Source: Granulosicoccus sp045110475
Lineage (GTDB): Bacteria; Pseudomonadota; Gammaproteobacteria; Granulosicoccales; Granulosicoccaceae
Assembly: GCA_045110475.1 (NCBI GenBank)
Contig: JBGCGC010000082.1
Span: forward strand, 1-64,000
Direction: 5' to 3'
Length of the DNA stretch: 64,000 nt
Part shown: positions 17,367 through 26,878 of the stretch, piece by piece
Numbering within the stretch: position 1 is the first letter of the stretch
How the letters are laid out: every line of letters begins with the position of its first letter
Made by a program: the position numbers and the translations under genes
The notes under the pieces: model-generated
Told to the model about the DNA's origin: nothing
Databases searched by the model: none
What the model saw: the letters and a program-made list of their open reading frames with translations, nothing else

Positions 17367-18869
17367 ATGGATGCACTGTGGCTTGCGCTTTCGTTGGTTC
17401 TGGATCCGGGCGTACTGGGTGTCATGCTACTGGCCGCCATCTTTGGTCTTTTTGTCGGGTCAATACCCGGCCTAACCGCCACCATGGCTGCGGCGCTACT
17501 GATACCGTTTACCTTTTTTATGGATCCGGTGCCCGCTATTGCGGTCATCGTTACCACCGTGGCAATGGCCATTTTTGCCGGCGACATCCCCGGCGCATTG
17601 TTGCGTATCCCGGGCACACCCGCCTCCGCCGCATACTGTGATGAAGCCTACGCTCTAACGCGCAAGGGCAAGGCCGAAACGGCACTTGGTGTCAGCCTCG
17701 TATGCTCGGCAATCGGTGGCGTCATCGGTTCCATCATGCTTGCCATGACGGCTCCAACACTGGCTGAGTTTGCCATCAAGTTTTCCTCGTTCGAGTACTT
17801 CTGGCTGGCATGTCTTGGTTTGTCCTGTGCTGTCGTCGTTTCAACCGGTTCAACAGTCAAGGGGCTGGTTTCTTTGCTACTCGGCCTGTTTATCGCAACA
17901 ATCGGTATTGATGTTACTGCAGGCCATCCACGCTTCACATTCGGCAATGTCGAAATGATGGGCGGCATCAGCTTCATACCGGCAATGATTGGCATGTTTG
18001 CTATCTCTGAGGTTCTTCGCTTCATTGCCGCACCTCATTCTCAGCACACGATTCCACAACAGCCTATCAAGCATGTATTTCGTGGCATTGGCGGTATCAT
18101 TTACCAACACAAGCTCAACGTCGCGCGCGGCGGCTCGATTGGCGCTATTGTCGGTATCTTGCCAGGCGCAGGTGCTGACATCGCTGCGTGGATTGCGTAT
18201 GCCTTGTCCAAACGCTTTTCCAGGAAACGCGAAAAATTCGGCACCGGCCATGTCGAAGGTCTGGTAGATGCAGGAACTGCCAACAATGCCGGACTGGCGG
18301 GTGCCTGGGTACCCGCTCTTGTGTTTGGCATACCCGGAGATTCAATCACGGCTATTGTCATTGGTGTTCTGTATATGAAAGGCATGAACCCCGGCCCCAC
18401 CGTGTTCATGCAACAGCCCGAATTAATTCATGCCGTCTTCATCGTATTCTTTCTGGCAAACCTTGCACTGATTCCGCTGGGATTTATCGCCATACGCTTG
18501 TCACGATCAATTCTTCTGGTTCCAAGAAATGTACTCATTCCCATTATTCTGATGTTCTGTATTGTGGGTGCATTCGCCATCAACAACACCGTCTTTGGCA
18601 TCAGCGTGATGCTGGTCATGGGCATCCTGGCTTATGTGATGGAAGAAAACGGTTTTCCTGTTGCACCTACCATCCTCGGCATCGTTCTGGGCACCATGCT
18701 GGAGCGTAACTTCATGTCCTCGATGATCAAGGCTGACGGTGAATTTTCCGGGTTTTTCTCAAGACCCATTGCCGCGACTCTGGGGGTGCTGGTTATTCTC
18801 ATATGGCTATTGCCGGTACTGCGACTGGTTCTACGATACTTATCGCAGCATACGACTAAGGGAAGTTAG
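17367..18869 (+). CDS. Tripartite tricarboxylate transporter large membrane subunit (TctA family)
   Basis: A 500-residue membrane protein with about twelve hydrophobic helices. The family motif is present near residues 35-45 (GSIPGLTATMAAALLIPF) with the second copy GAIVGILPGAGADIAAWIAY near 250-270, marking the inverted structural repeat. It forms the translocation pathway of the sodium- or proton-driven carboxylate importer with the two preceding genes. The gene is convergent with kdgK. The imported compound is not predictable, but location among uronate genes makes a sugar acid plausible. Confidence 0.92.
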   Translation: MDALWLALSLVLDPGVLGVMLLAAIFGLFVGSIPGLTATMAAALLIPFTFFMDPVPAIAVIVTTVAMAIFAGDIPGALLRIPGTPASAAYCDEAYALTRKGKAETALGVSLVCSAIGGVIGSIMLAMTAPTLAEFAIKFSSFEYFWLACLGLSCAVVVSTGSTVKGLVSLLLGLFIATIGIDVTAGHPRFTFGNVEMMGGISFIPAMIGMFAISEVLRFIAAPHSQHTIPQQPIKHVFRGIGGIIYQHKLNVARGGSIGAIVGILPGAGADIAAWIAYALSKRFSRKREKFGTGHVEGLVDAGTANNAGLAGAWVPALVFGIPGDSITAIVIGVLYMKGMNPGPTVFMQQPELIHAVFIVFFLANLALIPLGFIAIRLSRSILLVPRNVLIPIILMFCIVGAFAINNTVFGISVMLVMGILAYVMEENGFPVAPTILGIVLGTMLERNFMSSMIKADGEFSGFFSRPIAATLGVLVILIWLLPVLRLVLRYLSQHTTKGS

Positions 18870-18990
18870 AGAAATAAATCCATTTTCTGTACCGCCGTAA
18901 GATCTGTTGATTCTCTGGCTTAACTGTTTTAGTCCTTTATGCCGAATTATTTCGCAAGCTCCACTGGTGACCATTCACTTGAAGTCACTA

Positions 18991-19893
18991 TTACGCAGAC
19001 GGTGTGATAGCGCCACGAAAACCTACAACGCGCGAAGCACAAGCGTGCCCGGCTGATAGACAGTCGATTTCAGATTTACCGAGTATGAAAGCGGCCAGAT
19101 AACCACCGTTGAAACTATCGCCAGCAGCGGTTGTGTCAACCACCTTGTCTGCGGGTTCAAACTGCGGATGGGCGTCAGTCTTGATACCGGGTGAGACTGG
19201 CCCCCTGACGCCTCGTTTGACCGCGCACGCCGTCCAGTCGTGTGACGAGAATCTTGATAGCACTGCCTCCTCACTCTTATCCTCAAACAAATCCATCTCA
19301 TCATCAATGGATGGCAATGCGATATCGGCAAGGCTCCACATATCACCAATGACTTGTCTGGCGGTTTCCCTGTTTTCCCACAGTTGCGGGCGAAAGTTTG
19401 AATCAAACGCGACAAGGCTATCGCCATTATCTGATAGTTTTTGCAAATACTCTATCAACCGCTGTCTAGCGGCAGGATGCATGATAGCTAGTGTGATTCC
19501 TGATAGATAGACGATGTCAGCGGGTGGAAGAAAATTGACTGACTCATCGATCTGAAATATTTTTCTTGCGGCAGAATTGCTTCTCCAATAGTGAAAGCTA
19601 CGCTCACCGGCACCATCGGTCGATACTGAATAGATGCCTATATTGTGATCCTGATCTTTTGAAATAAAAGAAGTATCCAGCCCTTCCGAGTTCGCCAGAT
19701 CAAGAAACGACTGCGATAGCGGGTCCATACCCACTCGAGTCATGAAACTGACCTTTGCCTCGGGTGGCAATGCCCTGGAACAATAGACGGCTGTGTTAAA
19801 AGTGTCTCCTGCAAAACCGACACTGTAGTCCGACATTGCAGATTGGCGTAATTCTGCCATTGCTTCGCCAATTGCCAATAACTTAAGTGCCAT
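18991..19893 (-). CDS. kdgK: 2-keto-3-deoxygluconate kinase (PfkB family)
   Basis: A 300-residue ribokinase-family sugar kinase. N-terminal IGEAMAEL and GFAGDTFNTAVY, the mid-protein HYWR (101-104) and FDSNFRPQLW (163-172), and the C-terminal DTTAAGDSF with catalytic base D259 all agree with KdgK of enterobacteria. It phosphorylates KDG to KDPG in the cytoplasm, the committed step after alginate-derived DEH is reduced and also the outlet of several acid-sugar routes. It is convergent with the tripartite transporter and has its own upstream region. KDPG aldolase (eda) and the DEH reductase are not in the window. Confidence 0.9.
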   Translation of the reverse strand: MALKLLAIGEAMAELRQSAMSDYSVGFAGDTFNTAVYCSRALPPEAKVSFMTRVGMDPLSQSFLDLANSEGLDTSFISKDQDHNIGIYSVSTDGAGERSFHYWRSNSAARKIFQIDESVNFLPPADIVYLSGITLAIMHPAARQRLIEYLQKLSDNGDSLVAFDSNFRPQLWENRETARQVIGDMWSLADIALPSIDDEMDLFEDKSEEAVLSRFSSHDWTACAVKRGVRGPVSPGIKTDAHPQFEPADKVVDTTAAGDSFNGGYLAAFILGKSEIDCLSAGHACASRVVGFRGAITPSA

Positions 19894-19970
19894 CTGTCTT
19901 GCTCATCGTTGTTGCCGGTGAATAGTGTTTAATAAGACATAAATTCACGCGTTCGAAAAATAACCTTTTT

Positions 19971-21692
19971 TTATTCGGTAAAACCGATATTTTCCCAATG
20001 TGCACTGCTTAATCCAAACGCTCCGTAGTTTGCCAAATCGCGTCGGGTGGCGATGAGTTCCGGGCGCTGATAAAGCGGCAAGGTATGAACGTTTTCCCAG
20101 ATAATACGATCCGCCTGATTGGCCAGCGCAATGCGTTGCTGCTGATCGGTCTCCGTGGCTATTTTTGCAGCCAGCTCATCAACCTCAGGTAACGAGAGTT
20201 GCGCAAAATTGCTCTCGGAATTGCTTCCGTAGATTTGTTTGATCCCACTGAATGGGTACGGTGTGCCGACCCATGAGAAGGCGATTATTTCAAACTCATG
20301 ACCGGTCAGCGTAGGGCCAAAACGCGCAACAGGCACGGTGACGATATCCAGCTGGATACCAATTTCCCTCAACATGCTTTGAGCCTGTATCGCTTCATTT
20401 TCAGAGGCCTTGACAGTCGCTAACTGCGAAAAGCGCACAATCAGTTTCTGCCCGTCTTTTTCGCGAATACCATCATCTCCCACGTTCCATCCCTGTTCAT
20501 CAAGCAGGGCACGCGCTTTGTCAGGATTGTAGTCAAGCCCGGTAATACTGGCCGTATCAACGAAGCCTGATTGCCCTTCCAGAAACACGTGATTGTTCAA
20601 CGGCTTCACAGGCCAGTCAATCCCGGCAAGATCACTTGCCGCAATGGATTGCCTGTCCAGACCGTAGACAATAGCTTGTCTTATTGACAACTCCTGCAGC
20701 AGACCAGCCTTTGAATTGAAGGTAAAGTGTCGGAAGTTAGGGCCACCGGCCTTGCGTATTTCAGCATTTTCAACCCGCAGCGCCCGCTGAAAACCATCCG
20801 GATCAGATCCGATATCGAAGGCATCAATTTCCTGATTAGCAAAGGCTTGCGCCTTGGCATCAGGCGCAATAGCCCGCCAGACAATGCGCTCCAGCAGAGG
20901 TGGCTCACCCCACCATTTTTCGTTGGGCACAAGAGTCATGACTTTCTGTGTTTCATCGAAACTGCCGACCTTGAAGGGACCGGACAGCCAGTCATTGTTT
21001 AACTCACTCCAGCCTGTATTGAACACCTCTGCGTTGGCAATACTTTCGGCCTTGATAGCCCCCGGCGTGCTGAACCCTTGACTCCAGTCAGGAAACGAAC
21101 TCTTGTAGGTCACGGTCACCTGTGTTTTAACATCGCCTAGCGTCATTTGCGCGATAGGTTCGTAGGATTCAGTGGATACACAGTTAAATTCAGGATTCTC
21201 ACCGTTGCAGGCTTTCCACTTGGCGATCATGTCGTCACCATCAATCGGACTGCCATCACCCCAGACCGCATCGGGGTTCAAGGAGTAGCGCACCTGAGTG
21301 GGTTCTTCGCCGACAACCTCAACCGACAGGACATAGTCTGGATTAGGCGAAGGAACTCCTTGCGCATCGAAATCGAAAAAAGCAGGCAACAGGGATTCCC
21401 GCACACGCGAGTAATCGTAATTGTTTCCATCGACGTGCATCGGGTTCCAGTTCTCGGCAAAACTGGTCAGACCTAGCGTCAGCTCACCCCCTTGGCGCAT
21501 ACTGGCACGATCACGAGGGTTGATATCCTGAGCAGTGACAGACACCTGATCCCCCGATGCACCTTCCTCAGAAGCCTCGGAACTGTCTGCCTCAGTAGCT
21601 GAAGGCGCGTCAGATACATCCTGTTTATCGCCACAAGCAACTAACAGCACTAAAGCAACCAGCAACGATGCCAGCGGATAGGATTTAATCAA
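19971..21692 (-). CDS. Peptide-type ABC transporter substrate-binding lipoprotein (SBP_bac_5)
   Basis: A 573-residue family-5 solute-binding protein. A lipoprotein signal ends in LLVAC with the lipidated Cys20, then an acidic/Ser-rich linker to about residue 65. The mature domain shows GGELTLGLTSFAENWNPM and SLNPDAVWGDGSPIDGDDMIAKWKA, typical of Opp/Dpp binding proteins. The start is TTG at 21692, supported by a strong GGAGGAG six bases upstream. It is the last gene of a permease-permease-ATPase-binding protein series on the minus strand, after a 230-bp gap, so it may also have its own promoter. The ligand could be a peptide, opine or other amine-containing solute. Confidence 0.92.
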   Translation of the reverse strand: MIKSYPLASLLVALVLLVACGDKQDVSDAPSATEADSSEASEEGASGDQVSVTAQDINPRDRASMRQGGELTLGLTSFAENWNPMHVDGNNYDYSRVRESLLPAFFDFDAQGVPSPNPDYVLSVEVVGEEPTQVRYSLNPDAVWGDGSPIDGDDMIAKWKACNGENPEFNCVSTESYEPIAQMTLGDVKTQVTVTYKSSFPDWSQGFSTPGAIKAESIANAEVFNTGWSELNNDWLSGPFKVGSFDETQKVMTLVPNEKWWGEPPLLERIVWRAIAPDAKAQAFANQEIDAFDIGSDPDGFQRALRVENAEIRKAGGPNFRHFTFNSKAGLLQELSIRQAIVYGLDRQSIAASDLAGIDWPVKPLNNHVFLEGQSGFVDTASITGLDYNPDKARALLDEQGWNVGDDGIREKDGQKLIVRFSQLATVKASENEAIQAQSMLREIGIQLDIVTVPVARFGPTLTGHEFEIIAFSWVGTPYPFSGIKQIYGSNSESNFAQLSLPEVDELAAKIATETDQQQRIALANQADRIIWENVHTLPLYQRPELIATRRDLANYGAFGLSSAHWENIGFTE

Positions 21693-21764
21693 TTGAAACT
21701 CCTCCAGGTTATGGATCCAGTGGGTAGTAGTTAGTCAAAACGAGATTGCTTCTGATGTCGCATC

Positions 21765-21929
21765 GTGTGTGTCCTGCATTTTAGTCGACAATCTGATGAA
21801 GTCTCTGACTACGAGCCATCCAGAAATGACAAGGAGATTAAAAACTCAAAAAGAAAACTCATCAAACCTGAGTTAGCTCGTTTCCACACACTACGTCAGC
21901 TTATCAAAGACGGCTCCGAAATCAACTAA
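21765..21929 (+). CDS. Doubtful 54-residue charged ORF in the transporter gap
   Basis: Between the ATPase and binding-protein genes, on the opposite strand, a GTG-initiated frame of 54 codons runs to a TAA that interlocks with the ATPase stop codon. The product is rich in Lys, Glu, Ser and Asn and ends in a helix-like LARFHTLRQLIKDG segment, unlike the local composition. There is no clear Shine-Dalgarno sequence, and I recognise no family. It may be noise or a gene remnant. Confidence 0.15.
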   Translation: MCVLHFSRQSDEVSDYEPSRNDKEIKNSKRKLIKPELARFHTLRQLIKDGSEIN

Positions 21930-24019
21930 CCCTTCTGCCACGGAATATCATTAAAATGACAGGCGCTGCTGTGAACGCGCTGTTTGTAGCCACTATGCTG
22001 GACAATAGGAACATCAAGCAAGGCAGGTGACTGGTCCTCACATCGTTTCTGACGCTCATCACTAAGCTGCTCTTTCCTGGGGCAACGGGTATGAAAACGA
22101 CAGCCTGAAGGTGGGTTTGCAGGCCCGGGTAACTCGCCAGATGCCACAAGGCGACGTCGTTGTCGTTCTATATCCGGATCGGGAATGGGCACAGCCGACA
22201 GCAAGCATCGAGTATAGGGATGAGTGGGATTCTGATACACCGAATGTACATCACCAGTTTCCACTATCGTCCCCAGATACATGACTGCCACACGATCAGC
22301 GATATGTCTGACAAGTGCCAGATCATGGGCTACAAATAAATACGACAAACCCAAGGACATCTTCAAGTCCTGTAGCAGATTGACAATGCCTGCGCGAATG
22401 GACACATCCAGTGCAGACACAGGCTCGTCCAGAATCAACAACTTGGGTTCCAGCGCCAAGGCCCGCGCAATACACACGCGTTGGCATTGCCCACCCGACA
22501 GTTGCTGAGGAAACCGTTCAAGATGATGACTGTCAAGGCCAACCAGGGATATCAGTTCGTTGACGCGAGAAAAAACGGCCTTTGCAGAATAGCCAAACAC
22601 GCCCAATGGTTCGGCGATAAGATCGAATACAGGCATGCGTGGATCCAGTGAAGACATGGGATCCTGAAACACGATTTGCATTTTTTGACGAGCTGACAAA
22701 CGGCTGGCTCGTGTACTGATATCACGCACATCAACACCGAACAACTTGATGCTGCCAGCGGTCGGCGCTTTTATATCCAGTATGCTTAACGTGGTCGTGC
22801 TTTTACCGCACCCTGATTCACCCACCAATCCCAGTGTTTCGCCCTCACGAAGGTATAGATCAACTCCGTCTACCGCATGCACCGTACCCACCCGTCGTCG
22901 AAAAACAGCACCTTCCAGCAATGGGAAATGTTGTTTGACCGCGTTCATTTCCAACACCTTGACAGCTTGCGGGGGCTCATGAACGCAGGCAGGCTCGATG
23001 CGGGCGGGATGTGTTTGAAACAAATCGGCATGTGTCAGCGTCTGCGTCTCAATGACATGATGACGTAAACAGGCCACCAAATGATCAGCGCTGCCTGCTT
23101 GCACCAATGCTGGCTCTCTCTCCAGACAGGCCTCTGCAGCTAATGGGCAGCGCGGTGAAAACGTACATCCTTCAGGAAGTTTGTGCAACGATGGCGGGCT
23201 GCCCTCGATGGCGCTCAAACGTTTAACCCTTGCGTCTTCGTGTCCGGGCAGTGAGCCCAACAAGCCCATGGTGTACGGCATTCTTGATTCGTAAAACAAG
23301 GATCGTGTATCGCCCTGCTCCACCGACTTGCCTGCATACATCACCAATGCCTTGTCAGCAACACGAGCAACAACACCCAGATCATGCGTTATCAGAAGCA
23401 ATGCTGCCTGAGTTTCCCGACAAGCTCTTTGCAATACCTCAAGCACCTGCGCCTGAATCGTGACATCAAGAGCTGTGGTGGGTTCATCAGCAATGATGAC
23501 GCCGGGATTGTTGGCAATCGCCATGGCAATGAGAACGCGCTGCCGCATACCGCCAGAAAACTCGTGAGGGTAAGCCTTGATACGTTGGTGCGAATCGGGG
23601 ATACCGACAAGCTGCAGGAGTTCAATGGCACGTTCTCGCGCAACAGAATCTGAACAGCTCTTGTGAATCTGGATGGATTCAATCAACTGTTCACCCACAT
23701 TATATACTGGCGTCATTGCCGACAAGGGGTCCTGAAAAACCATGGCGATGGACTTGCCCCTTAATCGTGACATCGACTCATCGTCAAGACCGATAAGTTG
23801 CTTGCCATTTAACCGCACTGAACCCTCAACACGGGCGTTGGGAGGCTGCAAGCCCATAATGGCCATGGCGGTTGCTGACTTACCCGAACCGGACTCACCG
23901 ACAATGGCCAGAGTTTCACCAGCTGCAAGAGAAAAATTTAATCCACGAACAGCATGCAAGGGCCCCGATTCACTGCTAAAGCGGACATGCAGATCTTGCA
24001 CTTCCAGTACCGATGTCAT
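21926..24019 (-). CDS. Peptide-type ABC transporter, fused double ATP-binding subunit (DppD-DppF)
   Basis: About 697 residues with two complete ABC ATPase modules in tandem. The first has GESGSGKSAT, the oligopeptide-type LSAMTPVYNVGEQL, SGGMRQRV and IIADEPTTALD; the second has GESGCGKSTT, SSLDPRMPV, SGGQCQRVCIARAL and LILDEPVSALD. Each is followed by the Cys-rich extension of Dpp/Opp ATPases (FSPRCPLAAEAC and FHTRCPRKEQ), which usually holds an iron-sulfur cluster. It replaces the two separate ATPases of Dpp/Opp systems. I prefer ATG 24019 (MTSVLEV), which follows GGTGGAG; a GTG at 24070 that overlaps the permease stop is an alternative. Confidence 0.9.
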   Translation of the reverse strand: MTSVLEVQDLHVRFSSESGPLHAVRGLNFSLAAGETLAIVGESGSGKSATAMAIMGLQPPNARVEGSVRLNGKQLIGLDDESMSRLRGKSIAMVFQDPLSAMTPVYNVGEQLIESIQIHKSCSDSVARERAIELLQLVGIPDSHQRIKAYPHEFSGGMRQRVLIAMAIANNPGVIIADEPTTALDVTIQAQVLEVLQRACRETQAALLLITHDLGVVARVADKALVMYAGKSVEQGDTRSLFYESRMPYTMGLLGSLPGHEDARVKRLSAIEGSPPSLHKLPEGCTFSPRCPLAAEACLEREPALVQAGSADHLVACLRHHVIETQTLTHADLFQTHPARIEPACVHEPPQAVKVLEMNAVKQHFPLLEGAVFRRRVGTVHAVDGVDLYLREGETLGLVGESGCGKSTTTLSILDIKAPTAGSIKLFGVDVRDISTRASRLSARQKMQIVFQDPMSSLDPRMPVFDLIAEPLGVFGYSAKAVFSRVNELISLVGLDSHHLERFPQQLSGGQCQRVCIARALALEPKLLILDEPVSALDVSIRAGIVNLLQDLKMSLGLSYLFVAHDLALVRHIADRVAVMYLGTIVETGDVHSVYQNPTHPYTRCLLSAVPIPDPDIERQRRRLVASGELPGPANPPSGCRFHTRCPRKEQLSDERQKRCEDQSPALLDVPIVQHSGYKQRVHSSACHFNDIPWQKG

Positions 24020-24066
24020 CGCCAGTGCTCCACCGCCTGCCATTTTACTGCTCTGAGCCACCTTGA

Positions 24067-24999
24067 TCACTCCCTTTTGGAAGAGGCCGAGCCGGGATCA
24101 AAGGCATCACGCAGACCGTCACCCACCGCGTTAACCGAGAGAATCAACAACACAATAACAATCGCTGGACCAGCGAACAGCCATGGAAAGCTGCTTAACT
24201 GACGAGCACCATCGCCGAGCAGGGTACCCAACGAGGTATCGGGAGGCTGCACACCAAATCCGAAATAAGCAAGACTTGTCTCTGCCAGAATTGCGCCGCT
24301 GACATTCAAGGTTGCATCGATAATCAGAAGCGATGCGATATTGGGCAGAATATGCCTGAGTATTATCCTGGGCCCTGACAAACCCATATATCGCGCGGCA
24401 ACAACGTAGTCACGTTGGCGTACTGATTGAGTAAGACTACGCACTACCCTGGCCGACAGCATCCAGCCAAACAGTGTCAGCAGTAGTACCAGTAAGAGCC
24501 AGGATGAACCACCACCCGGTGAATTGCTCGCCACAAGGGCTATGAGAAGAAATGCCGGTATCACCAGTAGCAGATCGATTATCCATAGGGCAAAGCGTTC
24601 TATCCACCCACCATAGTAGGCCGCAAACGCCCCAACAAGCGCAGCAATGCCAGTTGACAAGACGGCAACGATAAGCCCTATCACAAGAGACTTGCGTAAG
24701 CCATGTAGCGTCAGTGCCCACATGTCACGACCTGATTGCGTCGTACCAAGCGGGTGCTCCAGGCTGGGCGGTTGCAGATAGGCCCGTCGATCAACATCGT
24801 CGTAATTCCAGGGCGACAACCATGGTCCGATAATCGCCACAATGACAAGTAGCGTTATGATCGACAAGCCAACAACCGCTGTCTTGTTGCGTAGAAATCG
24901 TTTCAACAGCAAGCGGCTGTGCTTTTGCCGATACATGTCGACTTGTGCGTCAGAGTTACCGATGCGATTTGCTGTCGATGTGCCCTGCACGTCAGCCAT
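24067..24999 (-). CDS. Peptide-type ABC transporter permease (DppC/OppC family)
   Basis: A 310-residue inner-membrane permease. A polar N-terminus with RLLLKRFLRNKTAVVGLSII is the typical OppC entry into the first helix; LGTTQSGRDMWALTLHGLRKSL and the coupling loop RQRDYVVAARYMGLSGPRIILRHILPN are diagnostic. ATG 24999 overlaps the preceding permease stop by eight bases; the frame stays open for 76 codons upstream but that part is a shadow of the DppB gene. It forms the channel with the preceding permease. Confidence 0.92.
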   Translation of the reverse strand: MADVQGTSTANRIGNSDAQVDMYRQKHSRLLLKRFLRNKTAVVGLSIITLLVIVAIIGPWLSPWNYDDVDRRAYLQPPSLEHPLGTTQSGRDMWALTLHGLRKSLVIGLIVAVLSTGIAALVGAFAAYYGGWIERFALWIIDLLLVIPAFLLIALVASNSPGGGSSWLLLVLLLTLFGWMLSARVVRSLTQSVRQRDYVVAARYMGLSGPRIILRHILPNIASLLIIDATLNVSGAILAETSLAYFGFGVQPPDTSLGTLLGDGARQLSSFPWLFAGPAIVIVLLILSVNAVGDGLRDAFDPGSASSKRE

Positions 25000-25993
25000 G
25001 CTGGTTGCCACTGCCAAGACGCACACGGGGATCGAGCCACGCGAGCAGGAAGTCTGCCAGCAAGGCACCCAACAGGACGCAAAGTCCGCCAAACGCCGCC
25101 GTGGCGACTGCACCGTGTACGTCCTGTCCCTGGATTGTCTTGACGCCATAGTCACCCATACCGTGAAATGAAAAAATGATTTCCATGAACGCGGCACCGA
25201 CAAACAAGGTGGCGATACTAAACGCAAAATAGGTACAGGTAGGAATTAGTGACACACGCAAGGCATGCTTCAACACTGCCCGGGAACGTCTAAGCCCTTT
25301 TGCCCTGGCCGTACGCACGAAATTGGAATTCAGGGAATCGAGCATAACGTTTCTCTGGATTCGGCTGAAAAAAGCCGCCCCTAAAATAGTTAATGCAAGT
25401 GTTGGCAGCAACAGATGCTGGAGTCTGTCAAGCACACCGGCACCAAACCAGTCACCATGGGCACCGGTTTCTCCGACGAATTCAAAAAAGCGCGTGCCTG
25501 TCACGGTATTCACCCACGTTGCCAGTACCTGTAGCACACTGGCTATGACGAATGATGGTACTGATAAACCCAGTAAGGCGAGAAACGTAAAAGTGCGATC
25601 CGGCCATTGGTATTGCCGAGTGGCAGTCCATGTGCCGATAAGAACCCCTAGCGCTGCGCCAAGCAAAGAACCCAGAGTGATCAAACGGACGCTGACCCAG
25701 ATTCGCCGTTCGATTTCCTCACCGACAGACCCACCGCGTGGCGACTGTCCCCAGTTCCAGTCGAAGACGATGCCTTTGGACCAAATGAGCCAGCGATCGA
25801 ACAAGGGTACCTGATCGCTAAGGTTACGCGAGCGCAGGTTATTTTCTATGGAGACAGGATCGATTGGCGGGTTGGACACCTCGTATAACGATCTTGGATT
25901 CAGTTGAGTGGCAGCCAGAATCCAGCTCAAATTAGTGGCTACTATCAACAGGATGAAGTAATTCAGCAAACGTTTGAGGAGATAGGAACCCAC
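24992..25993 (-). CDS. Peptide-type ABC transporter permease (DppB/OppB family)
   Basis: A 333-residue permease starting with a membrane helix (MGSYLLKRLLNYFILL) followed by a long periplasmic segment. The coupling loop VRTARAKGLRRSRAVLKHALRVSLIP and the end FLLAWLDPRVRLG are typical of DppB/OppB. It is the first gene of the minus-strand transporter operon and uses a GTG start. The periplasmic loop (about 35-95) is longer than in most DppB proteins, resembling the YejB/microcin C-type subgroup, so larger or modified peptides are possible substrates. Confidence 0.9.
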   Translation of the reverse strand: MGSYLLKRLLNYFILLIVATNLSWILAATQLNPRSLYEVSNPPIDPVSIENNLRSRNLSDQVPLFDRWLIWSKGIVFDWNWGQSPRGGSVGEEIERRIWVSVRLITLGSLLGAALGVLIGTWTATRQYQWPDRTFTFLALLGLSVPSFVIASVLQVLATWVNTVTGTRFFEFVGETGAHGDWFGAGVLDRLQHLLLPTLALTILGAAFFSRIQRNVMLDSLNSNFVRTARAKGLRRSRAVLKHALRVSLIPTCTYFAFSIATLFVGAAFMEIIFSFHGMGDYGVKTIQGQDVHGAVATAAFGGLCVLLGALLADFLLAWLDPRVRLGSGNQHG

Positions 25994-26076
25994 CAGTTAC
26001 GAAGGCAATCGTCTGCGATATTTTCGCGGGTTTTTATCGTAGCATGAAATATCAGCCACCACCCGTCACCTCAATT

Positions 26077-26508
26077 TTATGATTCCTCGTCGAATAACGT
26101 ACCCTTGATCGTGCGCGACACTCCGCGAAAAAGCGCAATGCTCTCACCGATTTGATTAGTCACAACGACATCCGTGATGCCATTGCGGCCAGTCAGACTC
26201 ACTTGCCTTGCCGTCGCGTTCAAGGTGTCGCCAATCTTTGCAGGCGCCAGATAACTGATCGAATTGTGTTGTGCAACGGTGGACCGGTTTCGACTGTTAC
26301 AAGCAAAGGCAAAGGCGCTGTCTGCAAGTGCAAACGTTACCCCTCCATGGCAAATGCCCAGACCATTGGCATGATGCGGCTCAATGATCAGACGCAGGAT
26401 GGCGAAGTCTTCATCGACCTCCATAATCTCCATGCCGAACCATTTACTGGCACTGTCATCGTCCCACATAGCCTGAGCTGATCGCTCGGCGCGAGTTTTC
26501 GGTGTCAT
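26077..26508 (-). CDS. paaI: PaaI-type hotdog-fold acyl-CoA thioesterase
   Basis: A 143-residue single-hotdog thioesterase. The signature NGLGICHGGVTFALADSAFAFACNSRN and the C-terminal ALFRGVSRTIKGTL match PaaI, which hydrolyses hydroxylated phenylacetyl-CoAs and rescues CoA from dead-end intermediates of phenylacetate catabolism. I chose ATG 26508 (MTPKTRAERS), consistent with the family's length; ATG 26532 adds eight residues. No other paa gene is nearby, so the gene is an orphan in this window and its physiological substrate is uncertain. Confidence 0.88.
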   Translation of the reverse strand: MTPKTRAERSAQAMWDDDSASKWFGMEIMEVDEDFAILRLIIEPHHANGLGICHGGVTFALADSAFAFACNSRNRSTVAQHNSISYLAPAKIGDTLNATARQVSLTGRNGITDVVVTNQIGESIALFRGVSRTIKGTLFDEES

Positions 26509-26878
26509 CAATACCAATCTGTAGAGGCACATCAGTGCAGAGGCGTTTTTTAGCTTAAGTTAGTGATACAGGATCACTGAAAAACACAGGCTGGCTTTCA
26601 GATTCGCACATTGTCGTATGCACTTCAACAAGGTTGGGCAGATAACCCGGGCTGTCACTAGCCTGATTAGCCCTCAGCCGCGTTCGGATAGCGCCCAAGT
26701 AACGCTCTGCACACTACAATTCATACACGTTTTGAGGCCGACTACAGGTTCTTCTGCGCAAGACAGAAAAACGGATTGGCGGCGCCTTGATTCGGATGCA
26801 ACACCGGCGTCGCTTCTCCCTCATGAGAAACAGTACACCCCTTACGACCACACGGTAGTTAACCGCATCGAGGTGTTT
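26509..26878. other. 370-bp region between paaI and glgC without a supported gene
   Basis: The frame of glgC stays open upstream to 26618, but the extra 87 codons show no resemblance to GlgC N-termini and precede a well-placed GAGG site, so I treat them as noncoding. No terminator or tRNA is visible. It should hold the divergent promoters for paaI and glgC; I cannot assign boxes with confidence. Confidence 0.5.

Noticed and set aside
25000..25227. Upstream extension of the DppC frame
   Set aside because: It lies inside the dppB coding sequence in another frame and lacks permease-like sequence; ATG 24999 fits the family start.
26618..26878. Upstream extension of the glgC frame by 87 codons
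   Set aside because: No similarity to GlgC N-termini, and a GAGG ribosome binding site precedes ATG 26879.
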